64,000 nt of DNA. It comes from Trileptium ribeirensis (taxonomy: Eukaryota > Nematoda > Enoplea > Enoplida > Thoracostomopsidae). The stretch covers positions 62,001 to 126,000 of the forward strand of contig JASANE010000614.1 of assembly GCA_030248225.1 (NCBI GenBank), written 5' to 3'. Positions within the stretch are counted from its first letter, which is position 1. Each line of letters starts with the position of its first letter. This document shows positions 36,756-49,798 of this stretch, piece by piece. The notes under the pieces are model-generated. The model saw only the letters and a program-made list of their open reading frames with translations, had not been told where the DNA came from and searched no databases. Made by a program: the position numbers and the translations under genes.

Positions 36756-38804
36756 GATTATGTACTACCTATTTCCACTCGGATTGTTTCGCTAGATAAC
36801 CACGCGAGTGAAATGCTTTACTGCAAGACTAACAGCTCAATATCCCGCATAGAATACATATTTATTTACGTACTAAACATTAAAAGCGAAACTTAAAACA
36901 AGCTATTAAATTATATAATACACATACTGTGTAGATATACATTCATATATTATGTTGCAGAATGCATCATAAATCACACATGCGTTTCTGCAGGAACCAA
37001 AATTACGGAAAGTTAAAAATATATGACTTCCAAGTGTAGAATTATTGGATGTGTTTAGATTAGATTAGATTAGATATGATAATTAATTGGGCTAAATGTC
37101 TTGAACTCGGTATAAGCATGTTTTCCAGGCTTTCGAATAGACCAACTGTCTTCACAAAACTGTTATGTAATTAAGTGTTAGGACTGGCCTTAAAATTTTT
37201 CTAAGATTACATTATGGCTGAGCCACCTGACCAGGAAAACTGCAATTATTCCATTTACGCCTGCGCTGTTGAAATCGCTACGACTCACTGTAGCCTATTT
37301 AATCCTTTCTTGGTTGATCACCGTGTTGATAACAACATCTATTTTCGATATTCTTATTGATCTCCCTGAGTCATACAGGCTCAGCTAACCCTGTAAAAAA
37401 TTTTAGTATACTCAGAATCCTCAAAGTGGAGGTCTCCTGCATTCGTGGCTTAATCTGTCCCACAATTTTGAACACAAACATATAAAGTTGATCTATTATT
37501 TGCATCTGTCATAGGCTTCATCGACATGCTTTTCGACGATGACAACGTCTAAATCGCTAGAAGCCGCCTTTCTAAAAGCGCCAACTTTATATGTTTGTGT
37601 TCAAAATATCTCTTTTAGCCAGTTTTTATGTAGTTTCTGGCTTTTTGCTTTCATTCTACACTGTCTATTTTATAGGCTTTTGGTGGTTCGCTGGTCCAGA
37701 CTTCCTTTTAAGTCCTTTTTGGGCAGCGGTATTTTTTAACTTCTTTTTATCAACATAAGTCTTGTTCTGCACATTGGAATCCCGCAATTTCTTGGACATA
37801 TAGTGACACCTCTTATCAAGGGTTGTCCTAGTGTATTGGTCATACGCACACTACCCCACCACCATTCCCCTTTGGGCATCGGTGCGATCTTTATCAAAAT
37901 TTGATTCTGTGTCAGTCGTGCAGACTGAAATTGTCTCCATACCATCCAGGGGTTCACCTACGGCTGTCGTTGTTGCTCCTGTAGCTGACACTGATGTTGC
38001 TGCCGTAGCCACCGCTGTCATTGTTGCCGTCGGTGATGTTACTATTGTTGCAGAATCAAGTTTTTGTGTTTTTCTTAGTGTAAAAACACAGTGAAATTTC
38101 AAAAAACACGCCCAAATTTCAAAAAACACACGTTTTAGCACAGCATGAATTTTGAAAAGAAACCCTGTGCATGATACAGGATTAGTCAGAAATGCCCGTG
38201 GTTGTTCGATCGATACTTTTTCTATAATCGTGCAGGGGTTGTTCAATACTTTTAAGTTTTCCGTTCCATTGAGTTTAGGCTGGTTTTCGTTGTTTTTGAT
38301 AACGGCTCGAATGTTGGTCGAAGGGGTTAAACTTCTAAAAGGTTACAACGTATTAAATAAGTTTTAATTCAATTGATGTCCCCTATTCTGCTGAAAACTA
38401 TTCAAACGATGTTTGATAAATTAATCTGCTGGATAGTCATTGAAACGCAACGGTAATTTTAGATGAAGACTGTACTGTTAACTATGTTTAAATTAGCATT
38501 TTGTCAGATGGCTTTATAGACAAACCACCACCATATTGATTGAATCTGATATAATAACAGGTCTTCCAATGGCTCCAATTTTTCTCAATCCGCCACACTT
38601 GGTTTGATTTTGTTGCTTTTAACAATGTAAAATGAAACTACAATTTCAAGACAATGTAAAGTTGAGGTAGTAAAATCTGCACGACTGTTCTGTTTTATGT
38701 TCCGGAAAGCACAAGAAAGCTGAAGAGATGTTATTATTTTGCCGTTAAATATTGCACGGTAATATATTTTTAGTGGCCTCATTTAAGATTTGTTTCATTT
38801 TCAG
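36756..38804. other. NDUFA10 intron with a TTAGA microsatellite and low-complexity patch
   Basis: A short (TTAGA)n tract at about 37054-37075 resembles the LINE tail at 14559. At 37960-38050 a GTTGCT/GTAGCC-rich patch gives Ala/Val or Thr/Ala runs. A minus-strand frame across 37736-38246 is not recognisable. Could be a degraded LINE derivative. Confidence 0.35.
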
Positions 38805-38929
38805 TTTATACCTTCTATCGAAAAGCCAAAGAATGTGTTGAGCCGACGTTGCATTTATGGCCTCATTTGATCGTGTACCTAGATACTCCTGCCGAAAAAT
38901 GTCTCGAGAATATTCAGAAACGTAATATT
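38805..38929 (+). CDS. NDUFA10: NDUFA10 exon d
   Basis: Acceptor CATTTTCAG, donor GTGAGT; enters in phase 1 and exits in phase 0. It reads FYTFYRKAKECVEPTLHLWP then HLIVYLDTPAEKCLENIQKR. The PHLxxYLDxPxxKxxExIxKR segment is the conserved LID-proximal block of the family (YLD strand followed by a helix). The donor region runs directly into a short repeat that resembles the one after exon c (GCCGCGTTCACATT against GCCGCGCTCACATT). Confidence 0.88.
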
Positions 38930-39089
38930 GTGAGTTTATGCCGCGTTCACATTATAATCCGAGCATCTACCACGCAAATTAATCATTTTGTGCAACTAAT
39001 GCATATAAAATACGGGCATTATAACGACAACACATATATACATTGATTGCAAGCGATCATAGTTACGTTATTTGTGGAACGTACATACT

Positions 39090-39395
39090 TATATCAGTGG
39101 TAGCGACTATATATTTCACTGGTATTGGTAGTGACCATTATGATGTTATGGCTAATCAGTCACTAAATTAAGTTTAAATATTGTTAGTGGCTGATTTGTA
39201 CATAGTAACAAATTGTCATTGCACATACAGTGGTATTTGTTAGACTGTGCATGTTGTCATAAAGCAGCTGTGGTAATATAATTAGATATTTATCGCCACC
39301 ACTTCACGCACAATATAAACATTGTGTCATTTCTTATAATATGGTCGATACTTTCTCAATTAAAACGAGTGTAATGGTCGCTACCATTGCTCATA
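39090..39395. repeat. Possible MITE with inverted ends
   Basis: ATCAGTGGTAGCGACTATA at the left and ATGGTCGCTACCATTGCTCA at the right are inverse-related, with AT-rich sequence between. Target duplication not clear. Confidence 0.35.
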
Positions 39396-42156
39396 TCTTA
39401 GTGCATATATAGATGCTACTACTACATAAATAACGCAATTTTAGTAGCAGTTATTTCTCGTGCAATATGCGTCCACAATGACTGCAGTGTTGGTACTAAC
39501 ATATTTCGTAGATTTATTTTGTCAACACATTTTATTATCACTGCTTATGTACCGATGTTCATTCGTTACACATGCTGCTCAAAAATGTTTTCATTAGGAA
39601 TTGCCATCGGTATAACTTCTTATCCAATGTCAATATCGAACACTAGAATCTGCTACTTGTACTCGAAATATTGAACGATGTATAGTGGCAAAACAGAATT
39701 CTGAGTCTGGCTTCTATTGAAACTTTAAAAGATAAATTCTACGCTATTACCGCGGGATTGACTGACGTTTAGTGCTAGCTTTTCACGGCGAGGGGAAGTA
39801 GGGGCAAGATTTCCGACCTCCACAGGATTTCGACAGTTCCCCTGTTTATGCCAACCATTTAAAATTTGGTTGCTCCCGTACCCTCAGATATTTTGAGATG
39901 ATATCAAAAACTGGTCGTCATAACAAAAACGTTTATAACTTATATTTAGACTATTCATGACAGAAATTCAAAATGAAGTGCGGCCTGCTGAAATATGTTT
40001 TTTCAGTAGGCAAATAATAAGTATATAACAATATATAATCTTGTTGTAAATGTGTACTAAATAATAGTATGATATTCTTATTGTAAATACGTAGAAAACG
40101 CGATAAAACGCTATTATAAAACTCTCTGTTAACCGGTGAGGATCATTTTCACCCCCACTAACTTGGAACGAAATGCCCCTGCCCGGTATTTCCGGTTTTG
40201 CCAGGTTATAACTCGGTTCCCCAGGTAAAATCTTGGTTTTGTGAATATTCTAGTACTTAATCTAAGTATTTGAAAAACGTTCATCGAAACTGCTGTTGTA
40301 TCAGTTTATCTAGACACTAGCGGTAAATATTATAATCTTATGGCTCCATGGATAATGTATGTGCATTTGTGTGGGTTATTTTCGGGTCGTCGAACATAGA
40401 TTGAGGTTTGTTATCAGTCTGAATTTATATTCTATGTACGAGATAATGACACCATTGTTTGAGTCTGCAGTCTACAGGCTATAAAACTAGTTTCTAGGAC
40501 TACTACAACTGACAGTTAAGCAAAGTCAATAAAAGAAAATTTCTTCCCTGTATTTCGTAGCTGCATTTCTGTCGACAAGCCTGAAGTAAATAGCAGGATA
40601 TATTATGTGTTTTATTTTAACATAACATTCGTTCTGATATCGCTGAGCTTAAAGCAGCCAACACACAATAAACTTTCCAATATTTTACATGTACACCCTG
40701 ACCAAACCTCTAGAAAGTATAACCATAATGTTACATAATTAAGAATATACGATAAATTCAGTTACAGTGTTTTACTGGTTTAGTGTAATAATAAATATTA
40801 AGCTATTGGGAATACTATATATATTGAGTATATTGTTTAAGCTTGTGGATGTGGAATACATGTCTTTGCGAGTATCATTGGAAATGCATCGAACATTATA
40901 TACATATGTATGGAGGGTTCGATTGGAACTCTAGCTAACACCTATGTAAGCCGTTGGTGTTGATGATGGAAGTAGGGGGTCAGACCTTCCTCAAGTCAAA
41001 TCAACCCCTCTTCTGCGCGCAGAAAATTTTGAGAGAAAACTGCAAAGATACGGGAAGATTTGGGAGACTCATTTGTGAGTAAACAATGTTTTGGTCGCGC
41101 ACATTAACATTTTTTGAAAGTTATTTTATTTTGTCCCATACCAGATCCAGATTATGACCATTGAATATTTATAATGTCATGCAGTCAAGATGCAGTTACA
41201 ATGGTAACTTTGTTTGTTACGTGTTAGAAAATAAATCCTTACCTGTGTATGCTGTATTAATGCTACATTATGCAACAGAGCATGACTATGTTTTGTGTAA
41301 TCTTCCATTAACATACAAAGAAGTTCGTTAGATTTGTGTAGTAATTTTAGTTTGGCATGAATGGGCAGTGCAGAAAGATTATTGTAGACAAGTAAACTTG
41401 GTTATTTGTGTGCGCTCGACAGGTGGGGGTCTCGGTTCCTGAAAGCATCTCTAGGCATTCGTGGAAAATGTATATTTTTCATTATTTTAGTACCATTTTG
41501 TTATAGGCTACTACATGAACAATACAGTACTCGCCTAAATTTTTTGGAATAGAAATATTAGTAGAATATAGTAATTTTTCTATATTTTAATGCAAATTTC
41601 TACACGCGGAGCAAACGTTTTCTCTTCTTAGATATTCGTAGTTATAGTCACGCGAGATATTCATATATCACATATTCACGCTTGGAGATATCTCGGATGG
41701 ACTGGGCGAATCCGTCATAGGTACACGTCAAATCATACCCCTACCTACATATTTATTGTTTTTAGCAGTTACGGTTCTGCCGGTAAACGCTGGTGCTCAA
41801 CTGGGGAATCACGCACCAGATTATATCCCCTAGATTGACTTTTTATTGTAGGTTAGGACAAGCCGGAAATTGTTGGTATTAAGATAGTCAACATGGACAA
41901 AAATCGGGCTAAAGTTGTAATGCGGTGGATTGTGATTATTTGTGGGACACATGATACAGTGATATGAGTTGGCAGACTTAAATGGTTTAGTTGCCCATCT
42001 GGCGTCACATTAAGCGAGGTACTGAAACTGATCATGCAATGGTATACTGCGTGCCGTTTCATATCATCGTTGTTACTACGACGATTATGAATATCGCTTT
42101 TATGCTGTACTGTTGAAATGGTTTGTAGAAGGGCGATTATTTTATTAAAATTGCAG
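39396..42156. other. NDUFA10 intron, mostly featureless
   Basis: A possible foldback relic with GC-rich ends at about 39785-39890 and 40140-40225 (GAGGGGAAGTAGGGGCAAG against AATGCCCCTGCCCGG). Otherwise AT-rich without features. Confidence 0.35.
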
Positions 42157-42242
42157 CCTTACGAAGTGAACAGTCCGATACTAGATTTAGATTATCTGCA
42201 ATCTGTCGAGGATGGATACAGAAAATTTTTAAACAAGTGGGA
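42157..42242 (+). CDS. NDUFA10: NDUFA10 exon e
   Basis: An 86-bp exon between ATTGCAG and GTAAGT, phase 0 in and phase 2 out. It encodes PYEVNSPILDLDYLQSVEDG then YRKFLNKW. The pattern YEVxSxxLxxxYLxxxExxYKKxFL is that of the NDUFA10 helix after the LID region. It falls in frame between exons d and f and none of its flanks extend the homology. Confidence 0.85.
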
Positions 42243-42832
42243 GTAAGTTGGAGTTGTTCATTTATTTACTTTTTATGCATTGATAGCAAGTGGTTATGAT
42301 AGTGCGCCATGTTAATTTCTGGTTATGTAAATTTTTAAGATCGGAGTTGCGATAGCTTTTGCCGTCGTGACCCGACCCGACTTTATTCATCATAAAATTA
42401 ATGCTTCTCGAAAGCGCTAAGCGGAAATTGATTTACATACGTTAAAAAGTTGTAGTAGCAACTCAGATTGGATCACATGAGAATCTGAAAAAACAACAAA
42501 ACGTGAAAGGATTATGAGCAGCATAGCATAGATCAGTCGAATATAATTTACATCGACGCTGTTTAGGCATGGCGACTGCGATTCTACAATTATGATGGAA
42601 TTTAACGTCACTATGCAAGCCGACCCGTACCACCCTGCCTTGTACTATATCGCGAAAAATCTTATTATCAGAATTGTCGCGATGCGGCGGCTTAAGTCCG
42701 GCAGCACTGCGCTTCAGCCTTCGCCTTCACTTCAATCTAATTTCAGCCAATTCCTCTCTCAACATTCATTGGTGTTTTTGTTAGTTCCTCCAGTACGGAA
42801 TACTTCGGATATAATATTTTATATACAGGGGT

Positions 42833-43045
42833 TAAAGGAGAAATGACTTAAGTGCCAAAATTATATTTACGAGATATAATGATTTTTTTGAATAAGTTTT
42901 TTGTGCTAAAATAATGAAAGACGTATGTTTCACCAATAGGTTACAGACACATGGCTTGATACGCGACACATGAATGAAATTATTCCCATACTGTTTCAGG
43001 ATTCTATACTAGCTTAAACACTTACGTCATTTCTCCACAACCCTC
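42833..43045. repeat. Short inverted repeat of about 20 bp arms
   Basis: AAAGGAGAAATGACTTAAGT (42836) and CACTTACGTCATTTCTCCAC (43020) are near-perfect inverses about 165 bp apart. It could be a small MITE or the end of the transposon-like unit whose ORF lies at 43249-45113. Confidence 0.45.
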
Positions 43046-43248
43046 CACGGCCGTATGGCTATATACTTGTTAATGCCAAAATGACTTAACTGAAGACAAA
43101 ACGAACACAATATCAGTACAAAGTGTCATTAAAACACTCACTAGTCAATAGAACTCGGGTTTATCGTCACCAGTCATAGTATCATCATCAGCTTCGAAAT
43201 CGTCATCATTTTGGCCCAGATTAGGCAACTTTGGATACCACTCCACGA

Positions 43249-45113
43249 CTAGTGGATCAGACGTGATTCGATTGGACCCTCAACAAGGGACATCAGGTCA
43301 TTGTATTTAGCTTCAGGCAGTGGTATTGGACCGGTGGATGCAGGTGAGAGCTGGGCTGTAGTCGGCGAGACATAACGGCGCGACATCTTGTGCGGGCAGA
43401 CGCTTATTTCTTTGAACTCCGTTTCGCTGAAGCTGTTTTTGTAAAATACAGATGTAGGATGCTTATTGGAAAATGGGAACCATTTGACTTTAAAAAGTTA
43501 ACAGGCTCGCCGTCAGTGTTAGTAGTATGCTGAGAAATAATTGAACTACTCAGACTCTTCAAGTCCTTGACATCGGGCTGATTAAGCCAGGTTATTTGGT
43601 ACGGTTTGGAGCCTTCCTTAACTACCAATAACAGCAGCCCAGTCGCGCAGCATTAGTACGAGGGTTTTTCGGCTTCCAGATGCTGCGGCAACTGATTTTC
43701 GTTCGGAGTGCTGCGTGCATTGAATCTACTTCCTTGTAGGAATGCCCTTTTTCAAGAAATTTTTGATCGATCGTTACGAGATGGATGCTGTTTGTCACAA
43801 TATACAATAACAAAGCTACGATGTGCGTATTTCTATTCTGACTTGAACAGGTGTCAGAATACGTTACTAGGCGCACAGATGACGGTGCAAGATTGTTGCA
43901 ATAGAGAAGTAGACAGGATCCTATTTCATTTGCGCCCCTCTTAGCCACAGTTTCGTCCCATAGGAAACAGAAGCCACCGTGAGTTACCTGTTCGTAAATT
44001 GTCATATTGTATACAGCTAATTTGCGCTTGTAGTAGATAGGGGATGCTGCGCTGCAAGGAGTACAGAGTACTGATTGCAGATCAAACGTTATGCATATCA
44101 AGCCCTCAAAGTCGCCCTCAGCCACAGCTCTTTACATTTATCTGTATAAGCTGCATTCTTACGCTCCACGTGGGGGTTATATGTTTCCTGCTGATACGTC
44201 TTTTTCTCGTCCCCAGACAACTGTTCAGCAAGACTGCAAAAGGGACGCTGGTCTTTTTTGGGACGAAAAACCAAGATCGAAGTCTGTTTCGAAGATTTTT
44301 CGATATATTGGTTCCATTCTCCGTACAATCGATACATCATTGACTTATTCAGATCAGGCTGCAGATATTTACGGCGGCGGATGTCAGTGCGAACATAATG
44401 CGGTGCAATAACTGCGAAGCTATTGATGTGGTTGTGGATCAAGTGGATGGCTTCTCGTGGGATCTTGTTGACAGGCTCTGCCATTCCGCGACTGTCGGAA
44501 CCGGAAAAGTTTCCTTGCAACCCTCGACCTTTTTTAGCTGTGCGAACAACATTGTCACTGATTTGCAACGTCTTCAGGAAAAACTTTTGGCAAACCTGTT
44601 TTGCCACATTAGTCCCCGGCTTTATGAAAGAATAACTTGTACTCTCTTGTCCCTGCTTCGTGGCACAAACTCGTCGACACTTCACGTCACCAGTCGTTGT
44701 CCTATTTAGAATGAAGTCTTTTTTACGTGCATAGTCACCAAGAGACGAATATGCGCGGCATATGGTGCTGCGGTCACCACCAGAGAAATTGGCAGTGCAG
44801 TGATAACGACAGTGCCGCAATCCACCGGTTGCGCCATTTTTTGAGCACGTTTCTTCCCTATGTAGTCGTAGTACTCTTCTCCCGTTTGTCGAAGAGTGCG
44901 CTTTATGTTACGACTCCACTCGTCCGGCTCGACTACTTTACGTCGTTTTCGTTCAGGCACATCTTCTACCACATTAAGTGCTGCATCATCGGAAGTACCA
45001 GGCACTACATCACCGGCAGCACCCACAGACGCCGCAGGATCTACCCCGAATTCATCTGACTCATAGTGTTCGTCCGATTCAGATGACGTTTCACTGTCAC
45101 TTGACTGGCTCAT
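43249..45113 (-). pseudogene. Decayed gene of a widespread RNase H-fold-like, probably transposon-derived family (DUF7869-like)
   Basis: It starts with an acidic Ser/Asp/Glu-rich N-terminus (MSQSSDSETSSESDEH) and a basic stretch (ERKRRKV). In a second frame it has CQKFFLKTLQISDNVVRTA and PKKDQRPFCSLAEQL. In a third it has FDLQSVL, YYKRKLAVYNMTIYE, WDETVAKRGANEIGSCLL, YSDTCSSQNRN and GHSYKEVDSMH. A fourth segment ends LPEAKYNDLMSLVEGPI. The FDLQ...SDxCxxQNxN...GHSxxExD order is that of a large family found mostly in mobile or multicopy genes; spaced acidic residues hint at a DDE/RNase H fold. At least three frameshifts, so non-functional as read. The family name is from memory. Confidence 0.7.
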
Positions 45114-46072
45114 AAAAATGGGACATTATCTGGCGAGATGCGCTTTGGTGGTGTATGCTCGCTGGGCATATACGAAGCGGGTGGCGCACCCCGCCGCTGC
45201 ACAGACGTCTGCAAATTGGGATCGGCGGAGATCAAATCCCCAACTTCATTTCGTGTGCCAGAGACTGCTGAAAATATACAAAAACTGTTTACGGCGATAG
45301 CCAGTGTATAGCACAGGGTAATTCAATAGAAATAGTACTAGTATCTTGTCTTTGCAAATTATCTTGACTTCGAAGCTAGATGTGCGGAAAAAAGGCAATA
45401 GACACATCTACAGGTTGTAAGCTTTGAAATGAGCCCTCATCCATCGAAATCGGAGGACATTAAGTGAGTTATGAAACATACGGAATAAAAACGGACACGA
45501 CTTTTGTCCACCACTGAGACTATTAGTGTGATTCACCGCTTCTGCGCATAAATTTGCTACATCCTTGAATTCAATTACTCTAGTAACGCTACAGAATGTC
45601 ACACACCTACACGCCCGCTAAGGGCAACATAGCTTGCTGTAAACAGACAATTCAATGCATAAGTTTTCTTCTCATATTCCTACAATTTGATTTGTGACAA
45701 CGAGTGCAGGAAGTAGTTCCGAACGGCGATAAAAACTTAAACTGCAGTCAGAGTGAACCCGTAGCCAAAAATATATATGTCCCCAGGACCAAACAAAAGG
45801 TCTCCTTGACTCCCCTAGAAAAATTTTGACCCCCGTGGGGGTGATGATCTCCACCCCTGGGACGGCAAACCGTCGGCATGTATGTGGAACAATGAAAAAA
45901 TTGTAAGACATGCAGCTGAGCAGCAAATAGCATGGGGTTTAGTGTATAGGTTCATTTTATTATCGCTACGAGCTCAGTTTACTGATGCCTAATTTTTTGT
46001 TATGTTGATATAGTATCTGCCGCACCCGCTGGACAATTCGCCACTGCGGTATTGACCGACTCCTGGACAACA

Positions 46073-46423
46073 TCATATCGCCGCTTCGGGTCCCGCATTC
46101 CAAAGTGCATCGATGACAGCAGGAATGGCTACGTTGACCGTGTTGCAATAAAGACTGAGGTGTTCGACTGAGCGGCGGTATGCCCGATACCGATTCTGCG
46201 TGTTGAGGAACTGTGGTAGTTTTGCATTTTGAAACGGAACAAGTCCTTGAGGAAGAAGCCATCCATATTTGTCATCACCAGGATACCAAACGAAAAGTTG
46301 CCCAGCTACCGGGGCAGCAGTCATTACAGTAGCGGGGTCAGAAATAATTGCAGGCCAGAACATCTTTCGCCATTTAGCCCAAACAACATTGCCAATTTCG
46401 AAATTCTCCTTATATTGTGTCAT
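46073..46423 (-). CDS. PWWP-domain open frame, 116 codons
   Basis: After an ATG it reads FEIGNVVWAKWRKMFWPAII, the first half of a PWWP domain (GxxVWAKxxxxxWWPA), followed by QLFVWYPGDDKYGWLLPQ, its beta-barrel half, then a helical tail. PWWP modules bind methylated histone tails and DNA. The frame ends soon after the domain, and other frames continue briefly downstream. It lies about 1 kb 5' of, and in the same orientation as, the decayed gene at 43249-45113, and may belong to the same unit. No splice partner was found. Confidence 0.6.
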   Translation of the reverse strand: MTQYKENFEIGNVVWAKWRKMFWPAIISDPATVMTAAPVAGQLFVWYPGDDKYGWLLPQGLVPFQNAKLPQFLNTQNRYRAYRRSVEHLSLYCNTVNVAIPAVIDALWNAGPEAAI

Positions 46424-48363
46424 TCTTGCTGTGTTATATAGGCAATAGTTAAGTTAATTTACCAGTTAAGCAGTCGTTAATTTAAAGCCGAACAGAGCAT
46501 TGCTATCACCATTGCGCTACAGAAAATAGTGGACCTCTAACAATCCGGAAATATCCGGATAGAAGGACGCATCAATCTGTTCATAAACTCAAAATCATCG
46601 GTACAAAATCTAGCAAATGGAACAGGGCAACAAAAATGGTGCACACTATCCTTGCCAACCGAAACCCTTGTTTTACTGTTTAATGGATCCCGAACCATCG
46701 CGGAGTTGATATGATCGAAGCCGTGGATGTCATGACAAAGCTGGCTACTAAGCTCGGCCAGCGAAGCTGTGGTGTTCATTATGACACGACAATGTTATCG
46801 AAACCGTAAGAATGAATGGCTGAAGAACGCGGAACCACTTGTAAAAACAGCAAAAACAGTGCCAAGTGTACTTGAGAGCGGAATGAGTGTGTACCAAAAG
46901 ACGTTGAATGGGAACTTGCGGATACGACACCAGAACTTGCATGGCATCAACATTTTATATCTAGCCGACAAGATGAGACAGAGTCGCCAACCTGTGGAAA
47001 ATATAACGCGAAAGATGGAACGATGATGCACATCATGATAGAAGCCCCGCATTAGACGTTATTAGAAGAAGCTGTTCGGAAGTGGCGATCCAGTAGAGAC
47101 AATTTGTTCATTCTAGAAGTAAAACTTTAAACGAAGATTGATCTTTTGCGATGCCGATCAATTATTGTCGTGTGCGCTTACTTATAATTGTATTTGTGTT
47201 AGCTGTAAATGGTGTGCTTTTATTGTAGTTATTTACGCTGACAGTTGGCATAAAGTGAGGTTTTTAATAAACCTATGAGAATCAAAGCAAAACTAAACGA
47301 AAAACATCTCAACAACCGCTCAAGCTACATAAATTTTGGTGTTATTGATGTCATGTTGTAGTGCAATTAAACTAAAGTATGTGTGCTGCTATTGTTACTA
47401 TTTGTGCTGCAACGTTGGATCAAAATTGTCCCATGATACCGAAAATACACAAATCAGCAGCAGTATCTCAGTAACCGCTCGACCTGTTAGGGAATTATTG
47501 CTATCCATTTGTAAAGCAAAATCATGCTCTGTCACTATGAACCATGATGCGCAATTAACGGACATATCTCCAAGAAAAGGGCTGATATTCGGTTTATTTT
47601 GTAAGTTGCTGCTTAACAAGAAGTGTTGCCAAAGTACGTATTCAACACTCGGAATTCACCACTTTGGCGACGAGATAAGATATTAGCTAAAATATTAACT
47701 ATACTCATTTTTAAAGTGTGACAAATGCTGCACGGTTATATTCAACTCGATCCGCAAGTTTCGATTTAACTGGACTCTTGGGCACATATGGCTGTATCAC
47801 TCCGAGAGCACTCTTACACCCCATTATTGCACTTTGTGATAGAAAATAACTGAAGTTTCGTTGGGTCCAAAATTCTAGGGGCTTTCATTAATCTAGCCGA
47901 CTCTTGAGGTAGGGGGTGGCGGACCCATTTAGGATGATTTTAACACCAAAAAAATTGATCACCTAGTGCAATCGTACTATATGTATATACCAGGATACAT
48001 GCTGACATTCCGAGGTGTCTCGGAGGATAATTCCTGAATTGCTGCTTTGGCGTGTATAGCATAATATGCCATACAATATATTGTATAATTATATACTTAA
48101 TACTGCAGTATGCGCGATAGAGTACAATTATAAGAGCACAATGATGACCTGTGAGCTACAGTGCACGATATATACAGCCAAATCGAATCACAAAAACATT
48201 GAACAATAATTGTGCGGAAACCACGGGGGTAAAAACCTCAGTGGTAGGGTAGCCAAAATCAAGGGGTCGGCGCTAATTGATACGGGACGCCCCCCCGCCG
48301 ACCCCTCTTTCAAACCTATGTAACTGTTTCTATTTGTAATTTCTACATTTATATCATTTTCAG
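46424..48363. other. NDUFA10 intron, unassigned
   Basis: Several overlapping frames at 46537-47050 might be part of the unit with the PWWP frame, but none shows a motif. At 47880-48310 two GC-rich blocks (GTAGGGGGTGGCGG and CCCCCGCCGACCCCTC) may be ends of a small element. Confidence 0.3.
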
Positions 48364-48418
48364 TCAATATTCGGCAACACTAGTCTACGATTGGACAACG
48401 CCGGGGGATCTTGATGTT
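48364..48418 (+). CDS. NDUFA10: NDUFA10 exon f
   Basis: A 55-bp exon, one of the shortest in the gene. It starts after ATTTTCAG and ends at GTAAGC. It completes an Asp codon from exon e and reads QYSATLVYDWTTPGDLDV, matching the VLxYDWxxPGDVxxVVEDIE stretch of NDUFA10. It leaves in phase 0, which exon f2 at 51277 accepts. Confidence 0.85.
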
Positions 48419-48529
48419 GTAAGCAATCACAATTTGTATTACAATAAATATGACAAAATGCTATGTCGATTTTTATAGCAGTTAAAAACGAAAAGAGTGA
48501 TTGGAGTACTTGGCTTCGATATTGGCTGA

Positions 48530-48855
48530 AAATTTTGTCAGAGTGTGGGGGCCCTGTGGTTCAACCGGGCAGGCTTCAGGATCTAAAAATTTTCAAAATT
48601 GAGTTTTTTGCGAAAACGCTAAAATTGTTAATAGAAACCGCGCAAAACTTGTCTGTTAAGATTAAAAACAAGTTTTCAACAAATCTTTTAACTTCAGAAG
48701 GATTTGTAAAACATTTTAGTCGAGGTGTTATGTCAACTCAGGAGGTGAGCAAAAGATTTTGAAGGGAGAAACAAACTGGACGTATCCGACATTGGTCAGG
48801 CGCGCTGAAAAATGCCAGGGGCACCACCTGCAATTTGGAGGAGTCTGATAGCCTA
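48530..48855 (-). mobile_element. Foldback element F1, copy 3
   Basis: Reverse orientation relative to 5760. The right end inverse is CAGACTCCTCCAAATTGC, followed by CCCCTGGCATTTTT. The left arm is short and rearranged. Confidence 0.55.
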
Positions 48856-49619
48856 GCAAGAAAGCTTACGGTTTGCTGAAAGCTACATCTTAGTGTGGCG
48901 GTATATTATATATGTAAAAGTATGATCAAAAATTGTCATATTCTTATAAATTTGTCACCACAAATCTTTGCTAAAGCAACACTGTCCTACGAACAAAACG
49001 CTAGTGACTCTCGATTAGAAGGTGGTGAATATTTTGCTTTTACTATCAAATACAAAATGCCTTTCAATCATTATGCCCTTTGTTATTCTAGTCACTAAAG
49101 TATTGAAAACAAGAGGGCCACAAACCCCCTTTAGAAAAATGTTATTTTACCCACAAAAATATCGCAGGCCCGTAGAGCATCGAACTTCTGCGGAAACAAG
49201 AGATTCACTATATTTTCTCTCGTCCTTTGTTAGCTTTTCACTCACTAAATGATCGAAAACATCAAAACGCTGAAGCTCTTACGGCAGACCCACATTTTCA
49301 TTCAATCGGTAAAATAACAAGAACAGTGTGTTGGTTGCACTCATTAGTAAGTGGGTGCTATTTTTTTCGCTAAGTACAGTGCAAAATCTATAGTATCTGC
49401 GAACTGTAAATGAAATTTTGTTTATAAATACTGACAATACAATTAAAAAGGTTTCGCCAACCGCTAGTGGGAGTAGCAAAACAATTACCACTGTAGTATG
49501 AAATTAAGATAGAGTTCCATGAATGCAGCATTTCAATCACTCTTCAAGATAAACTAAATTCATGGAATGTATACTCAGTAATCTTGTAAATCGGTATGTT
49601 TCGTCTTAAGAGGATATAC

Positions 49620-49798
49620 CTGGCTAGTCCAAACTTCGGAAATTATACTGCCGTTGTGTGGCGGATTTTGCCGGATTTTGCCGCGTTTAGACGTTTATTT
49701 TTGTCAGCAGGGGTCTTTGAGCCGGGGGTACCCGAATTTTTGCCGAGGGGCAGCCGAAAATGCCGGAAGCCCCCCGCCCCCCACTTTTGACTAGCCAG
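49620..49798. mobile_element. Short TIR MITE, copy 2
   Basis: Begins CTGGCTAGTCCAAAC and ends TTTTGACTAGCCAG, a clean inverted repeat. The interior matches 1226-1415 in the same orientation. It lies in an NDUFA10 intron. Confidence 0.75.

Noticed and set aside
37831..38246. Ala/Val- and Thr/Ala-rich frames on both strands
   Set aside because: Caused by a low-complexity GTTGCT/GTAGCC patch; no recognisable protein.
44398..45059. Plus-strand frames of 70-110 codons
   Set aside because: Antisense to the decayed family gene at 43249-45113, which shows clear motifs on the minus strand.
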